64,000 nt of DNA from Luteimonas_C sp035250245. Its GTDB lineage: Bacteria > Pseudomonadota > Gammaproteobacteria > Xanthomonadales > Xanthomonadaceae. Numbering within the stretch: the stretch's first letter is position 1; each line of letters starts with the position of its first letter. The stretch covers positions 1 through 64,000 of the forward strand of contig DATFFH010000057.1 in the NCBI GenBank assembly GCA_035250245.1, read 5' to 3'. Shown here piece after piece: positions 17,090 to 26,425 of the stretch. Made by a program: the position numbers and the translations under genes. The notes below the pieces were generated by a model. It was not told the DNA's origin, did no database searches, and worked only from the letters and a program-made list of their open reading frames with translations.

Positions 17090-18202
17090 ATGAATTTCAT
17101 TTTGCGCTGGCTGGCGGACGTGGTCGCGCGCATCGTGCGCACGCTCGATGCGCCGCTGTGCATCGCGCTGCTGGCGCTGATGGTGGTCAGCCTGGTGGTG
17201 CAGTACAGCGCGGGCAACGGCAGCCTGCGTCCGGTCGTGGCCCAGGGCGCGCGTTTCGCGATCGGCATCGTGGCGATGTGGGGCCTGTCGCGGCTGCCGG
17301 CCATGCGCTTGCGCGGATGGACGCCGGCGATCTACGCGGTGTCGCTGCTGCCGCTGTTTCTGGTGCTGCTGATCGGCACCGGCAAGCACGGCAAGCACTG
17401 GATCGATCTGAAGCTGTTCTATTTCCAGCCTTCGGAATTGCTCAAGCTGAGCCTGCCGATGATGCTGGCCTGGTACATGCACCGCGAACCGCTGCCGCCG
17501 CGGATACGGACGGTGCTCATCGCCGGCGCGATGATCGCGCTGCCGACGGGCTTGATCCTGCTGCAACCGGATTTCGGCACCGGCATGCTGGTCGCGGTGA
17601 GCGGCGTGTTCGTGCTGTTCCTGGCCGGATTGCAGTGGTGGTGGATGGGCGCGGCCGTCGCCGGCGTGGCGGCTGCGGCGCCGCTGGCCTGGTTCTGGTG
17701 GCTGAAGCCGTACCAGAAGGACCGCATCCTGACCTTCCTGAATCCGGAATCCGATCCGCTCGGCACCGGCTGGAACATCATCCAGTCCAAGATCGCGGTC
17801 GGCTCCGGCAACTGGTTCGGCAAGGGCTGGGGGCAGGGCTCGCAATCGCGCCTGGATTATCTGCCCGAGCACACCACCGATTTCATCTTCGCGGTGCTGA
17901 GCGAGGAGTTCGGCTGGGTCGGCGTGGTGGTCGTGCTGTCGCTCTATTTGTTCGTGATCGGCCGATGCTTGTGGATCGCCGCCGAAGCCCGCGACACCTA
18001 TTCGCGGGTATTGGCCGGCGCCTTGGGCTTGGCGATGTTCGTCTACGTCATCGTCAACGGCGGCATGGTTTCAGGCCTGCTGCCCGTGGTCGGCGTGCCG
18101 ATGCCGCTGCTGAGCTACGGCGGCACCTCGGCCGTGTCCCTACTCGCGGGCCTGGGCGTGGTGATGGCGGTGCGGGCGCACAAGCCCATGCATGTGCGTT
18201 AG
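17090..18202 (+). CDS. rodA: Peptidoglycan glycosyltransferase RodA
   Basis: SEDS-family polytopic membrane protein that polymerises lipid II during elongation. The 370 residues have about ten hydrophobic segments. SEDS signatures include FQPSELLKLSLPM, LLQPDFGTGMLV, the extracytoplasmic GTGWNIIQSKIAVGSGNWFG loop, LPEHTTDFIFAVLSEEFG and the C-terminal PLLSYGGTSAV. It directly follows mrdA, its functional partner. Confidence 0.97.
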   Translation: MNFILRWLADVVARIVRTLDAPLCIALLALMVVSLVVQYSAGNGSLRPVVAQGARFAIGIVAMWGLSRLPAMRLRGWTPAIYAVSLLPLFLVLLIGTGKHGKHWIDLKLFYFQPSELLKLSLPMMLAWYMHREPLPPRIRTVLIAGAMIALPTGLILLQPDFGTGMLVAVSGVFVLFLAGLQWWWMGAAVAGVAAAAPLAWFWWLKPYQKDRILTFLNPESDPLGTGWNIIQSKIAVGSGNWFGKGWGQGSQSRLDYLPEHTTDFIFAVLSEEFGWVGVVVVLSLYLFVIGRCLWIAAEARDTYSRVLAGALGLAMFVYVIVNGGMVSGLLPVVGVPMPLLSYGGTSAVSLLAGLGVVMAVRAHKPMHVR

Positions 18203-18229
18203 CGCAATCGCTCTTCGTCGGCGCTTTTC

Positions 18230-18857
18230 GTAGGAGCGGCTTCAGCCGCGAGCTCTTTCCCATCAGACTCCAGCGACGCCGCGACTTCATGCGGCCGCCT
18301 AAATCCAGACTGCATCCCAATAAGGATAGTCGCCCACACGTTCGACCAATCCTGCCCGCACAGGGTTCATGGCCAGGTATCGCGCCATCATCCGCAGGTC
18401 TTCGTCCTTTCGCACGGCCCGGTCATGAAAGCCCGGGGCCCAGATACGGCCCAGATGAGGATGGGCCCTGCGCAATTCCCGGGCGGTATTTCCTTTGAGG
18501 CGACGCACGCAATCGGAGATATCGTCTCGCTCGCTCAATTGGATCAAACCATGCCAATGGTCTGGCATCAGGACCCAAGCGAGGAGTTGCGAGCGTAGCC
18601 ACGCGCTCGGCGAGGCGATCAGCCCGGCCATCAGCGAAGCCGTTTCCCAGTTGCAGAAATGAGGGTTGCGATTGGCCGTCGTAAACGTGACCAGATAAAT
18701 TTGCCCGTCGCGGGAATGTCGGCCGCGCCGGAGCGCCATTTGTCGTTTCATGCAGCCATATCGACAGCTAGCGAATGCATAAAACAGCGGCGGATTCCGA
18801 AAAAAGTGTAGGGAATGGGCGCGTGATGGGAAAGCTCGCGGCTAAAGCCGCTCCTAC
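18230..18857. mobile_element. RAYT unit: transposase flanked by inverted REPs
   Basis: A REP-associated tyrosine transposase gene (18299-18751, minus) is bracketed by two REPs in opposite orientation: GTAGGAGCGGCTTCAGCCGC at 18230-18258 and the inverse GCGGCTAAAGCCGCTCCTAC at 18831-18857. This is the classical RAYT arrangement. The REP class is the same as the pairs at 3268, 57863 and, with a GTGG head, 10083 and 60159, which makes this transposase the likely source of those copies. The unit sits between rodA and mltB and splits an otherwise continuous wall-synthesis cluster. Confidence 0.88.
18299..18751 (-). CDS. REP-associated tyrosine transposase (RAYT)
   Basis: A 150-residue single-strand transposase of the Y1/HUH superfamily (IS200-like fold). 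Motifs: YLVTFTTANR near the start, MPDHWHGLI as the histidine motif (HWH, the RAYT variant of HUH), LKGNTARELRR, and the catalytic-tyrosine helix MMARYLAMNPVRAGLV. Length matches the family's usual 140-180 and no frameshift is visible, so it is probably intact. RAYTs cut and rejoin their cognate REPs at the GTAG head; most genomes keep them as a single domesticated copy. Confidence 0.93.
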   Translation of the reverse strand: MKRQMALRRGRHSRDGQIYLVTFTTANRNPHFCNWETASLMAGLIASPSAWLRSQLLAWVLMPDHWHGLIQLSERDDISDCVRRLKGNTARELRRAHPHLGRIWAPGFHDRAVRKDEDLRMMARYLAMNPVRAGLVERVGDYPYWDAVWI

Positions 18858-18943
18858 GAAGAGCAACAGCCGGCTTAACGGGAAGTGGCTGAACACGATT
18901 CGAGGTTGGGCGCGCACGAATTCGCATGCTACGCTCGCCGCCG

Positions 18944-20059
18944 ATGACCCGACGCGCCCTGGCCTGCCTGTTGCCATTCGCCCTCGTCGCTTGCGCGACG
19001 AACGCTAAATCTCCCCCTCCCGCTCCGTCTTCTCCGCCCGCGGCCGCACCGCAAGCGGCGCCGGCACCGGCGTTGTTGCCGAAAGTGCCGCAGCCTCCGG
19101 AACGTCCGGTGGCGCCGGCGTCGGTGACCGATGCGATGGTTCCGCGCGAGCAGCGCATCGAGGCTTTCGTCGATTACGCCGTGCAGACGTATCAGGCCGA
19201 TCCGGCCCTCGTCCGCTCGGTCCTGGCGCAGGCGCAATACCAGCAGAAGATCATCGACGCGATGACGCGTCCGGCCGAGGCGGTGAAGCCTTGGCGCGAC
19301 TACCGGCCGATCTTCATGACCGACGCGCGCATCGAAGGCGGCCGCGCGTTCTACGCCGCCAACCGCGACGCGCTGGACCGGATCGCCGCCGAAACCGGCG
19401 TGCCGGCCGAGTACATCGTCGCGATCATCGGCGTGGAGACCAGCTACGGCAAGATCACCGGCAACTACCGCGTGATCGACGCGCTGTACACGCTCGCCTT
19501 CGACTACCCCAAGCGCGCGCCGTTCTTCGCCGGCGAACTGGCGCAGCTGTTCGCGCTGGGCAAGGCTGAGCCGCAGCTGGATATCCTGGCGTTGAAGGGT
19601 AGCTACGCCGGCGCGATGGGCATGGGCCAGTTCATGCCGTCCAGCTACCGTTTGTGGGGCAAGGACGGCGACAACGACGGGCAGCGCGATCTGCTGACCC
19701 ACCTGCCGGACGTGTTCGCTTCGATCGCCAATTATTTCGTGGTGCACGGCTGGCAGCGCGGCGGTCCGGTCGTCGCGCGCGCTGAGCGCGCTGCGGATGC
19801 CGTCGACTTCGTTCCCGATGGCTTGGATCCGGTCTACCCGCTGGCCGATTTGGCTGCGCGCGGCTATCGGCCGCAAATGGGCGAACCCACTGCCGAAGGC
19901 GCCACGCTGTTGTCGCTGGACGGCGAACTGGGCAAGGAATACTGGCTCGGTTACCGCAATTTCTACGTCATCACCCGCTACAACCGCTCGCCGATGTACG
20001 CGCTGGCGGTGCATCAGCTGGCGCAGGCGATCCGCGCCGGCGCGGCGGTCGCGCCGTGA
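18944..20059 (+). CDS. mltB: Membrane-bound lytic transglycosylase B
   Basis: Lipoprotein that cleaves peptidoglycan glycan strands to 1,6-anhydro ends. The 371 residues start with MTRRALACLLPFALVAC (lipobox LVAC), then a Pro/Ala-rich linker (about 25-65). The family 3 catalytic domain has E165 in IGVETSYGKITGNYRV, AMGMGQFMPSSYR, and GDNDGQRDLL. The ATG at 18944 was preferred over one six codons upstream because it begins the signal peptide. It overlaps rlpA as GTGA. Confidence 0.95.
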   Translation: MTRRALACLLPFALVACATNAKSPPPAPSSPPAAAPQAAPAPALLPKVPQPPERPVAPASVTDAMVPREQRIEAFVDYAVQTYQADPALVRSVLAQAQYQQKIIDAMTRPAEAVKPWRDYRPIFMTDARIEGGRAFYAANRDALDRIAAETGVPAEYIVAIIGVETSYGKITGNYRVIDALYTLAFDYPKRAPFFAGELAQLFALGKAEPQLDILALKGSYAGAMGMGQFMPSSYRLWGKDGDNDGQRDLLTHLPDVFASIANYFVVHGWQRGGPVVARAERAADAVDFVPDGLDPVYPLADLAARGYRPQMGEPTAEGATLLSLDGELGKEYWLGYRNFYVITRYNRSPMYALAVHQLAQAIRAGAAVAP

Positions 20060-21324
20060 AGCGCATCGCGCTGCTGGCGTTCGCCGGCACGCTCGCCGCC
20101 TGCAGCGGCGCGCCGAAGAAGGACACGCCGCCGTCCGCCGGCCACAAGGCCGCTTCGCAATCCTCGCGCGTCGCGGGCAGGCGCGCGTCGCCGTACGCGC
20201 CTGCGCAGGAAGATCTGAGCAAGCGCGGCGACTACACCGCCGGCGGCCTGTACGCGCCGGGCGTGCGCGACAGCGCGCCGGAGGGTTTGGAAGACGTCGA
20301 TCTGATTCCCGAACCGGAAGTCGTCGACGAGCCGCGCTCGCGCTATGGCAACCGCTCGCCTTATAGCGTGCTCGGCAAGTCGTATCGCGTGCTGGACAGC
20401 GCCGACGGCTACGACGAGGAAGGCATCGCCTCGTTCTACGGCAACAAGTTCCACCGCCGCCGCACCTCCTCGCTGGAGGTGTACGACATGTACGCGTTCA
20501 GCGCCGCGCACAAGACTTTGCCACTGCCCAGCTATGCCCGGGTCACGAATCTGGACAACGGCAAGTCGGTGGTCGTGCGGGTCAACGATCGCGGGCCGTT
20601 CCACGATGGCCGCATCATCGATTTGAGCTATGCCGCGGCGGTGAAGCTGGGGATCGACCGCAAAGGCACCGGCAACGTGCGCGTGGAGGGTTTGCGCGCC
20701 GACGATGCCAAGCATCGCGATGCCGATACGCGCGTGGCCGCGCCGATTCCACCGGCTGCCGTGCCCGCGCAGGACACCGCCATCGACAAACTGGTCGCCG
20801 CATTGCCGATCGCTACGGCCTCGGCCGCAGAGCGCAAGCCGGCGGCGTCCACGCCACCCGCCAATACCGACTACCGCTTCGACATGCGCCAGGACGGCAA
20901 GCCGATGACGGTGAGGGAATTCGACGCCTGGATGAAGGCACGCAAGGTGAGCGTGGCCACGGGCAAGCCGGGCAAGCTGGAGCGCGTCGACGCCAAGGTG
21001 AAGCCGGTCGCTCCGGAACCGGTGGCGCCGAAGGTGGCCGAGGCGGCGGTGGCCAGCCGAATCGCCGCGCAACCGGCGTCGGCGGGCAAGGCGGGCGACG
21101 TGACCTTGCAAGTGGCCAGCTTCGCCAGCGAACAGAACGCCAGCCGCGCCCTGACCATGTTGCGCGGCGCGGGCATCGGCGATGCGCGATTGCAGGATGC
21201 GCAGGTCAACGGCCAGAAACTGTGGCGGCTGCGGGTCGGGCCGGTGCGCGGGGCTTCGGCGACGGAACTTGCCGGGCGCATCGCCGGTCTGGGATTCGGA
21301 CAGCCGAGGGTGGTGAAGGACTAG
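20056..21324 (+). CDS. rlpA: RlpA-like septal peptidoglycan lipoprotein with SPOR domain
   Basis: Outer-membrane lipoprotein (MKRIALLAFAGTLAAC) of 422 residues. The double-psi beta-barrel (about 130-225) contains GIASFYGNKFHRRRTSSLE and VRVNDRGPFHDGRIIDLSY, which in RlpA act on denuded glycans. After a long Ala/Pro/Lys linker comes a C-terminal SPOR domain (VTLQVASFASEQNASRAL to the end) that binds denuded septal glycan. The start is the GTG overlapping the mltB stop. RlpA is a lytic transglycosylase in Pseudomonas; that activity is inferred here. Confidence 0.93.
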   Translation: MKRIALLAFAGTLAACSGAPKKDTPPSAGHKAASQSSRVAGRRASPYAPAQEDLSKRGDYTAGGLYAPGVRDSAPEGLEDVDLIPEPEVVDEPRSRYGNRSPYSVLGKSYRVLDSADGYDEEGIASFYGNKFHRRRTSSLEVYDMYAFSAAHKTLPLPSYARVTNLDNGKSVVVRVNDRGPFHDGRIIDLSYAAAVKLGIDRKGTGNVRVEGLRADDAKHRDADTRVAAPIPPAAVPAQDTAIDKLVAALPIATASAAERKPAASTPPANTDYRFDMRQDGKPMTVREFDAWMKARKVSVATGKPGKLERVDAKVKPVAPEPVAPKVAEAAVASRIAAQPASAGKAGDVTLQVASFASEQNASRALTMLRGAGIGDARLQDAQVNGQKLWRLRVGPVRGASATELAGRIAGLGFGQPRVVKD

Positions 21325-21354
21325 ACCTAGCGCCGAAAGGCGCGAGCGCTTGTT

Positions 21355-21597
21355 TTTTCCTCTCCCCTTGTGGGGTGAAGGGGACATGCTCGCGAAGCAT
21401 CGCTTCGCATGTCCCCTGAACGCCCTCGCGCAAGCGAGGGCCGGGGCGCGGAGCGGGATGCCCGAAGGGCAGGAGAGGGGAACGAGCGAAGCGAGAGCTT
21501 TGTCTCCACTGATGGGGTTTGCATCAAAAGCCGGACCCTCTCCCTGGCGCTTCGCGCCTGTCCCTCTCCCGTAAAAGGGAGAGGGGAAAAAAGCGGG
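21355..21597. repeat. Composite palindromic repeat A (between rlpA and dacC)
   Basis: A mosaic of about 240 bases that fills the gap of 353 bases. Left end CCTCTCCCCTTGTGGGG, then an 80-base module at 21376-21455 (itself hairpin-rich, with CGCGAAGCATCGCTTCGCAT), then GATGCCCGAAGGGCAGGAGA, a spacer, CCCTGGCGCTTCGCGCCTGT, and the right end CCCGTAAAAGGGAGAGGGG. All parts recur, in different order, at 28921-29157. No coding sequence is supported here. Confidence 0.85.
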
Positions 21598-21677
21598 CTT
21601 CGGCCTCTTTACTGGCTAAAATCCCTCGTTTCGCTTAGTCCGCCGCTTGCGGGCCCGCTTTTAGGAGTCCTTGATCG

Positions 21678-22901
21678 ATGAAATCCGTTTCCGCCACCGG
21701 CGCCGCTGTCATCGGAGCGCTGGCCACCGCAGCCTTCGGCCTCGCCCTCGCCCAACAGCCCGCACCCCAGCCCGCCGCGCCGCCTGCCGCGGTCGCCTCC
21801 GGCGAATTGCCCGTGCCGCCGGCCCCCGCGCCCAAAGTCGCTTCGGCCTGGCTACTGATGGACTACGCCACCGGTCAGGTCTTGGCCGGCGAGAACGTCG
21901 ATGCGCGGGTCGAGCCGGCCAGCATCACCAAGGTGATGACGTCCTACGTGATCGCCGCGGAGATGAAGAACGGCAAGGTCAAGGCCGAAGATCCGGTGAT
22001 GATGAGCGAGAACGCCTGGCGCAGCGGCGGCGCCGGCACCGACGGCAGCTACAGCGGTTTCGAGGTCAACAAGACCGCGCCGCTGGAGCAGATGGAAAAG
22101 GGCATGGTGGTGCAATCCGGCAACGACGCCGCGATCGCCCTCGCGGAGCATGTCGCCGGCAGCGAAGAAGCCTTCGCTTCGCTGATGAACCAGTACGCCA
22201 AGCGCATCGGCATGAGCGGCTCGCACTTCGTCAATCCGCACGGATTGTCGGCGCCGGAGCATTACTCCACCGCGCGCGATCTGGCCAAGTTGGGCCGTGC
22301 GCTGATCCACGACTATCCGGTCGCGTATTCGTACAACAAGATCAAGGAATTCACGGTCGGGCCGATCACCCAGCCCAACCGCAACCTGCTGCTGTGGCGC
22401 GATCCCAGCGTGGACGGCATCAAGACCGGCCACCATTCCGGCGCCGGCTACTGCTTGATGGCCTCGGCCAAGCGCGGCGACCAGCGCTTGATCACGGTGG
22501 TGATGGGCGACACCAGCGAGAACCAGCGCGCCGTCGATTCGCAGGCGCTGCTCAACTGGGGCTTCCGCTTCTTCGAAACGCACACGCTGTACGCGGCCGG
22601 CAAGCAGGTCGCCAAGCAGAAAGTGTGGAAAGGCCAGGCCGACGAAGTGCGCCTGGGCGTGGCCGAACCGATGCTAGTCAGCGTGCCGCGCGGCCGCTAC
22701 GCGCAGCTGAAGCCGTCGATGGACGTGCCCAAGACTTTGGTCGCGCCGATCAAGAAGGGCCAGAAGATCGGTACCGCGAAAGTGTCGCTGGACGGCAAGG
22801 TGATCGCGCAGGCGCCGCTGGTGGCGATCGACGGCGTCGAGGAGGGCGGTTTCTTCAAGCGGCTGTGGGACGAGTTTTGGATGTGGTGGGAATCCACATG
22901 A
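21678..22901 (+). CDS. dacC: D-alanyl-D-alanine carboxypeptidase (PBP5/6 type)
   Basis: Low-molecular-weight PBP that trims the terminal D-Ala from pentapeptides. Of 407 residues, the first 26 are a signal peptide (GALATAAFGLALAQ). The catalytic domain carries S82-I-T-K85, S147-G-N149 and K249-T-G. A beta-rich PBP5 C-terminal domain follows, and the amphipathic end GFFKRLWDEFWMWWE should anchor it to the inner membrane. TTAGGAGT precedes the ATG. A strong terminator follows the stop. The symbol is by family; dacA would serve equally. Confidence 0.95.
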   Translation: MKSVSATGAAVIGALATAAFGLALAQQPAPQPAAPPAAVASGELPVPPAPAPKVASAWLLMDYATGQVLAGENVDARVEPASITKVMTSYVIAAEMKNGKVKAEDPVMMSENAWRSGGAGTDGSYSGFEVNKTAPLEQMEKGMVVQSGNDAAIALAEHVAGSEEAFASLMNQYAKRIGMSGSHFVNPHGLSAPEHYSTARDLAKLGRALIHDYPVAYSYNKIKEFTVGPITQPNRNLLLWRDPSVDGIKTGHHSGAGYCLMASAKRGDQRLITVVMGDTSENQRAVDSQALLNWGFRFFETHTLYAAGKQVAKQKVWKGQADEVRLGVAEPMLVSVPRGRYAQLKPSMDVPKTLVAPIKKGQKIGTAKVSLDGKVIAQAPLVAIDGVEEGGFFKRLWDEFWMWWEST

Positions 22902-22926
22902 TTGCGTCTGCCGATCGCTGTAAACG

Positions 22927-22954
22927 AAACCGGCCAGCGGCCGGTTTTGTTTTT
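22927..22954 (+). terminator. Rho-independent terminator after dacC
   Basis: Perfect nine-pair stem AAACCGGCC / GGCCGGTTT with a three-base loop, followed by TGTTTTTCT. It ends the dacC transcript and, being symmetrical at the A/T tails, may also act on the opposing transcript of the next gene. Confidence 0.9.
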
Positions 22955-23005
22955 CTGGTGGATGCGCAGCGCTTACACGGAATTCGTGATATTGCGGGCA
23001 ACTGG

Positions 23006-23584
23006 TTAGCGTTGGATTGAACTCGGAGGATCCCGTTGAGCGTAAATGAAATATTCGATACCGCCGTCCTCCCGTATTCGGCTTGTGGTTTGCGTATAAG
23101 GCATACGGTCGGCGATGGCGTCGATGACGGTCGTCAGACCGGCATCGCTCGTGTCCTTATTAACGAGAATTATTCGGCACATGTTGCCGCGGCATTCGAT
23201 ACGAACATATTCGGGCGATGGTTCGCCAACTTCTTTCGATGCGTCCGCGCCAAGAGAATTTTCGAGAATCCGCTCAGAATCGATCTGCCATATTGAATTG
23301 ATGGGTTGCGCCTCGAATTGCCGGTCAAGTTCGGCTTTGAGTTGCTGTTGCGTGAATTCGAGCTGACGCGGCGTCAAAAATGATTCGGAGTTGAGAGTGG
23401 CCGGAGGTTGAAGCCGAATGCGTCTATTGGTCTCGGCAGGGCGCGCATGTCCAGACTTAGTGGGCTCAGTATGCGCGTTGGATTTTTTGCGAGCGATTCC
23501 CGAGGAGTCATTGAAAGAGTGACCGAAATGAATCAGCGACAGAACTGCCGCTCCGCAAACAAATAACACTCTTACTCTGCGCAT
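23006..23584 (-). CDS. Unknown protein with N-terminal signal or anchor
   Basis: A 192-residue protein from MRRVRVLFVCGAAVLSLIHFG, a signal peptide or anchor. The mature part is hydrophilic with a helical middle (TPRQLEFTQQQLKAELDRQF) and a C-terminal domain with the pattern VRIECRGNMCRIILV, a Cys-x4-Cys strand motif seen in assorted uncharacterised proteobacterial secreted proteins. Base composition is near 50% GC, far below its neighbours. The start at 23584 was chosen over one 12 codons upstream because it begins the hydrophobic segment. It lies 39 bases downstream of the next secreted gene on the same strand. Confidence 0.7.
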   Translation of the reverse strand: MRRVRVLFVCGAAVLSLIHFGHSFNDSSGIARKKSNAHTEPTKSGHARPAETNRRIRLQPPATLNSESFLTPRQLEFTQQQLKAELDRQFEAQPINSIWQIDSERILENSLGADASKEVGEPSPEYVRIECRGNMCRIILVNKDTSDAGLTTVIDAIADRMPYTQTTSRIREDGGIEYFIYAQRDPPSSIQR

Positions 23585-23623
23585 GGCTGACAGGCGGCAA
23601 TTCTGCTGTAACGCCTGCATTTA

Positions 23624-24124
23624 TTACGGAACCTCAGTGGCGCCGTCTTCGTGAAGTGATATTTGCGTCAATTGTGCATTCGGAGGTAATGCGCAACTGA
23701 CATTGATAGCGGAAAACGAAGGGAAGGCCAAATCGCCATGATTGAACGACAATGTCCAATGCCCCGTATTGCCTACAAGCGTGGCTTTTTGAAGGCTGAA
23801 GAATCCCGTGCTTAAGGTGCCTTTGGTGAGAATGCAAACTATGTGCCCCCCAGTACTTGCTAAGCCACGAACAAACAAATGCGATTTGGTGTCATTGCCA
23901 ATAGGAAGCTCCGAGTCTCGCGTCAGCGGGCAAACAACAAATCGAGAGTCCATGCTCTTGTTCTCAATGCCGCCATGGAGGCTGCGATCGAAATCGGCGA
24001 CCTGGCTGCCCTTCGCAGGCGAACACAGAGCTCCGCTCCATATCTTGGAGTCCGTGGCTAAAGCTGGAAAAGATCCGACACAGCTAACGATCAGGAGTGC
24101 ATGCCGCAGTGCTCTTTTAATCAT
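23624..24124 (-). CDS. Unknown secreted protein
   Basis: A 166-residue protein with a signal peptide (ALLIVSCVGSFPALA) and a compact, beta-rich mature part with four cysteines (GALCSP, VVCPLT, IVCILT, NVSCAL) that could form two disulfides. A GAGGA site precedes the ATG. It is AT-rich compared with the window and probably co-transcribed with the unknown gene downstream of it. I recognise no family. The pair lies between dacC and the lip locus, where relatives often carry other genes, so recent acquisition is likely. Confidence 0.7.
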   Translation of the reverse strand: MIKRALRHALLIVSCVGSFPALATDSKIWSGALCSPAKGSQVADFDRSLHGGIENKSMDSRFVVCPLTRDSELPIGNDTKSHLFVRGLASTGGHIVCILTKGTLSTGFFSLQKATLVGNTGHWTLSFNHGDLAFPSFSAINVSCALPPNAQLTQISLHEDGATEVP

Positions 24125-24217
24125 ATGTCCTCGGAAAATGGTTGACGGTAGCCGTCTGCCGCGTGGTTAACACGACGGCCCCGTGAAAAAACCAGAAGGC
24201 CAGCCTGCATTGCCAAG

Positions 24218-24307
24218 TCAGGTGGCGCCGAGCAAGGCGATCAAGACGCAGATCGCCAGCAGTATCAGCAGGGCGTACTCGACGATAGGCTTGTGGTTTT
24301 GGTTCAT
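24218..24307 (-). CDS. Possible 29-residue single-helix membrane micropeptide
   Basis: The frame MNQNHKPIVEYALLILLAIC (then VLIALLGAT and a stop) is a polar head followed by one membrane helix, the composition expected of a small membrane protein. The EYALLILLAI part loosely recalls Flp-type pilins, but the protein is shorter and lacks their processing site. No clear Shine-Dalgarno is present. It lies in the 335-base gap between the low-GC genes and ybeD; nothing else was seen in that gap. Treat as a candidate only. Confidence 0.35.
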   Translation of the reverse strand: MNQNHKPIVEYALLILLAICVLIALLGAT

Positions 24308-24459
24308 GGCAGCGCGGAAGACGCGCCGCGATCCGGCGCTGGTTACAGGACGGAAGGGCGCCATCCAAGTGGCCAAGGCTGTGCCAGGGGCTGCGAATCT
24401 GTTCAGTTAGCAGTGTCCCCGCCCTTGGGTTGGGCCCTGAACGGACCCATAATCGGCCC

Positions 24460-24738
24460 ATGGAAATCAAGTCCGACAACCCCGAGCACGGCTTCCAGTT
24501 CCCGGGCCAGTTCGAGATCACCGCGATGGGCCCGGCCAACGCCGGGCTGGAAGGCGAAATCCCTCGTTTGCTGAGCGCCGCCGGCATCGACGTACTGCAC
24601 GAAACGGTGAGCTGGCGCGAATCCAGCGGCGGCAAATTCGTGTCGGTGAAATTGAGCTTCCGCGCCGAGTCGCGCGAGCAGTACGAGGCGGCGCACGAAG
24701 CCTTGCGTTCGCACCCGGAAGTGAAGTGGACGCTGTGA
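24460..24738 (+). CDS. ybeD: DUF493 family protein YbeD
   Basis: A 92-residue cytoplasmic protein of the YbeD/DUF493 family, an ACT-like regulatory fold usually encoded just before lipB. Family features: FQFPGQFEITAMG and the C-terminal YEAAHEALRSHPEVKWTL. The precise role is unknown; linkage to lipoate synthesis is conserved. MEIKSDNPEHG is the usual N-terminus, so the ATG at 24460 was taken rather than the one ten codons upstream. Its stop overlaps the lipB start. Confidence 0.93.
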   Translation: MEIKSDNPEHGFQFPGQFEITAMGPANAGLEGEIPRLLSAAGIDVLHETVSWRESSGGKFVSVKLSFRAESREQYEAAHEALRSHPEVKWTL

Positions 24739-25406
24739 GCGGGCGCGGCGGCATCGTCCGCGATCTGGGCCGGCAGGCCTATGAACCGGTGTGGCGCGCG
24801 ATGCAGCGTTTCACCGACGAACGCAATGAAGACACGGCCGACGAAATCTGGATCGTCGAACACGATCCGGTGTTCACCCTCGGCCAGGCCGGCAAGCCGG
24901 AACACGTGCTGATGCCGGGCGATATCCCGGTGCTGCACGTCGATCGCGGCGGCCAAGTGACCTATCACGGCCCGGGCCAGATCGTCGCGTATCCGTTGTT
25001 GGACCTGAAACGGCTGAAGATCGGCGTGCGCGAATACGTAAGCCGGATCGAGCAAGCCATCATCGACACCCTGGCCGAGTGGAACATCCATGCCGAACGC
25101 CGCGACGGCGCGCCCGGCGTGTATGTCGCCGGCGCAAAAGTGGCCGCGCTCGGCATCCGCGTCCGCCGCGGCTGCACTTTCCACGGCCTGGCCTTCAACG
25201 TGGCGATGGATCTGGAGCCGTTCCGCCGGATCAATCCCTGCGGCTACGAAGGCCTGCAGGTGACCTCGGTGCTAGACTTGGGCGGCCCGTCCGGCCTGGA
25301 CGCGGTCAAGCCCGTATTGCTGGAACACCTCTCCCGGCAGTTCGGTTTGGCGTTGCGCGATGCGCCGCCGCCGGATTTCGCTCCCCTCGAATCGCAAGCC
25401 GCCTGA
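24735..25406 (+). CDS. lipB: Octanoyltransferase LipB
   Basis: Transfers octanoate from acyl-ACP to lipoyl domains, the first step of lipoate assembly. The 223 residues show the signature VDRGGQVTYHGPGQ and the catalytic pair K135 (AGAKVAALGIRVRRG) and C169 (INPCGYEGLQVTS). The GTG at 24735 overlaps the ybeD stop as GTGA and is the probable start; a GTG three codons earlier is also in frame. lipA follows after one base. Confidence 0.96.
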   Translation: MSGRGGIVRDLGRQAYEPVWRAMQRFTDERNEDTADEIWIVEHDPVFTLGQAGKPEHVLMPGDIPVLHVDRGGQVTYHGPGQIVAYPLLDLKRLKIGVREYVSRIEQAIIDTLAEWNIHAERRDGAPGVYVAGAKVAALGIRVRRGCTFHGLAFNVAMDLEPFRRINPCGYEGLQVTSVLDLGGPSGLDAVKPVLLEHLSRQFGLALRDAPPPDFAPLESQAA

Positions 25407-25407
25407 C

Positions 25408-26406
<999 letters not shown>

Positions 26407-26425
26407 ATAGGGCTTTGCGGAGGCC

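Noticed and set aside
14761..17304. Minus-strand open frame of 847 codons over mreD, mrdA and rodA
   Set aside because: Shadow of three well-supported genes; Arg/Gly/His-rich translation without motifs or a ribosome site.
23036..23366. Short plus-strand frames in the low-GC patch
   Set aside because: They lie opposite the minus-strand secreted protein, which has a signal peptide and an intact domain.
24218..24307. Assignment of the 29-residue peptide as a Flp-type pilin
   Set aside because: It lacks the Gly-Glu/Tyr prepilin cleavage context and is too short; only the helix composition is similar.
24183..24410. Plus-strand 75-codon frame before ybeD
   Set aside because: No ribosome site and no recognisable pattern; the opposite strand has a better-looking micropeptide.
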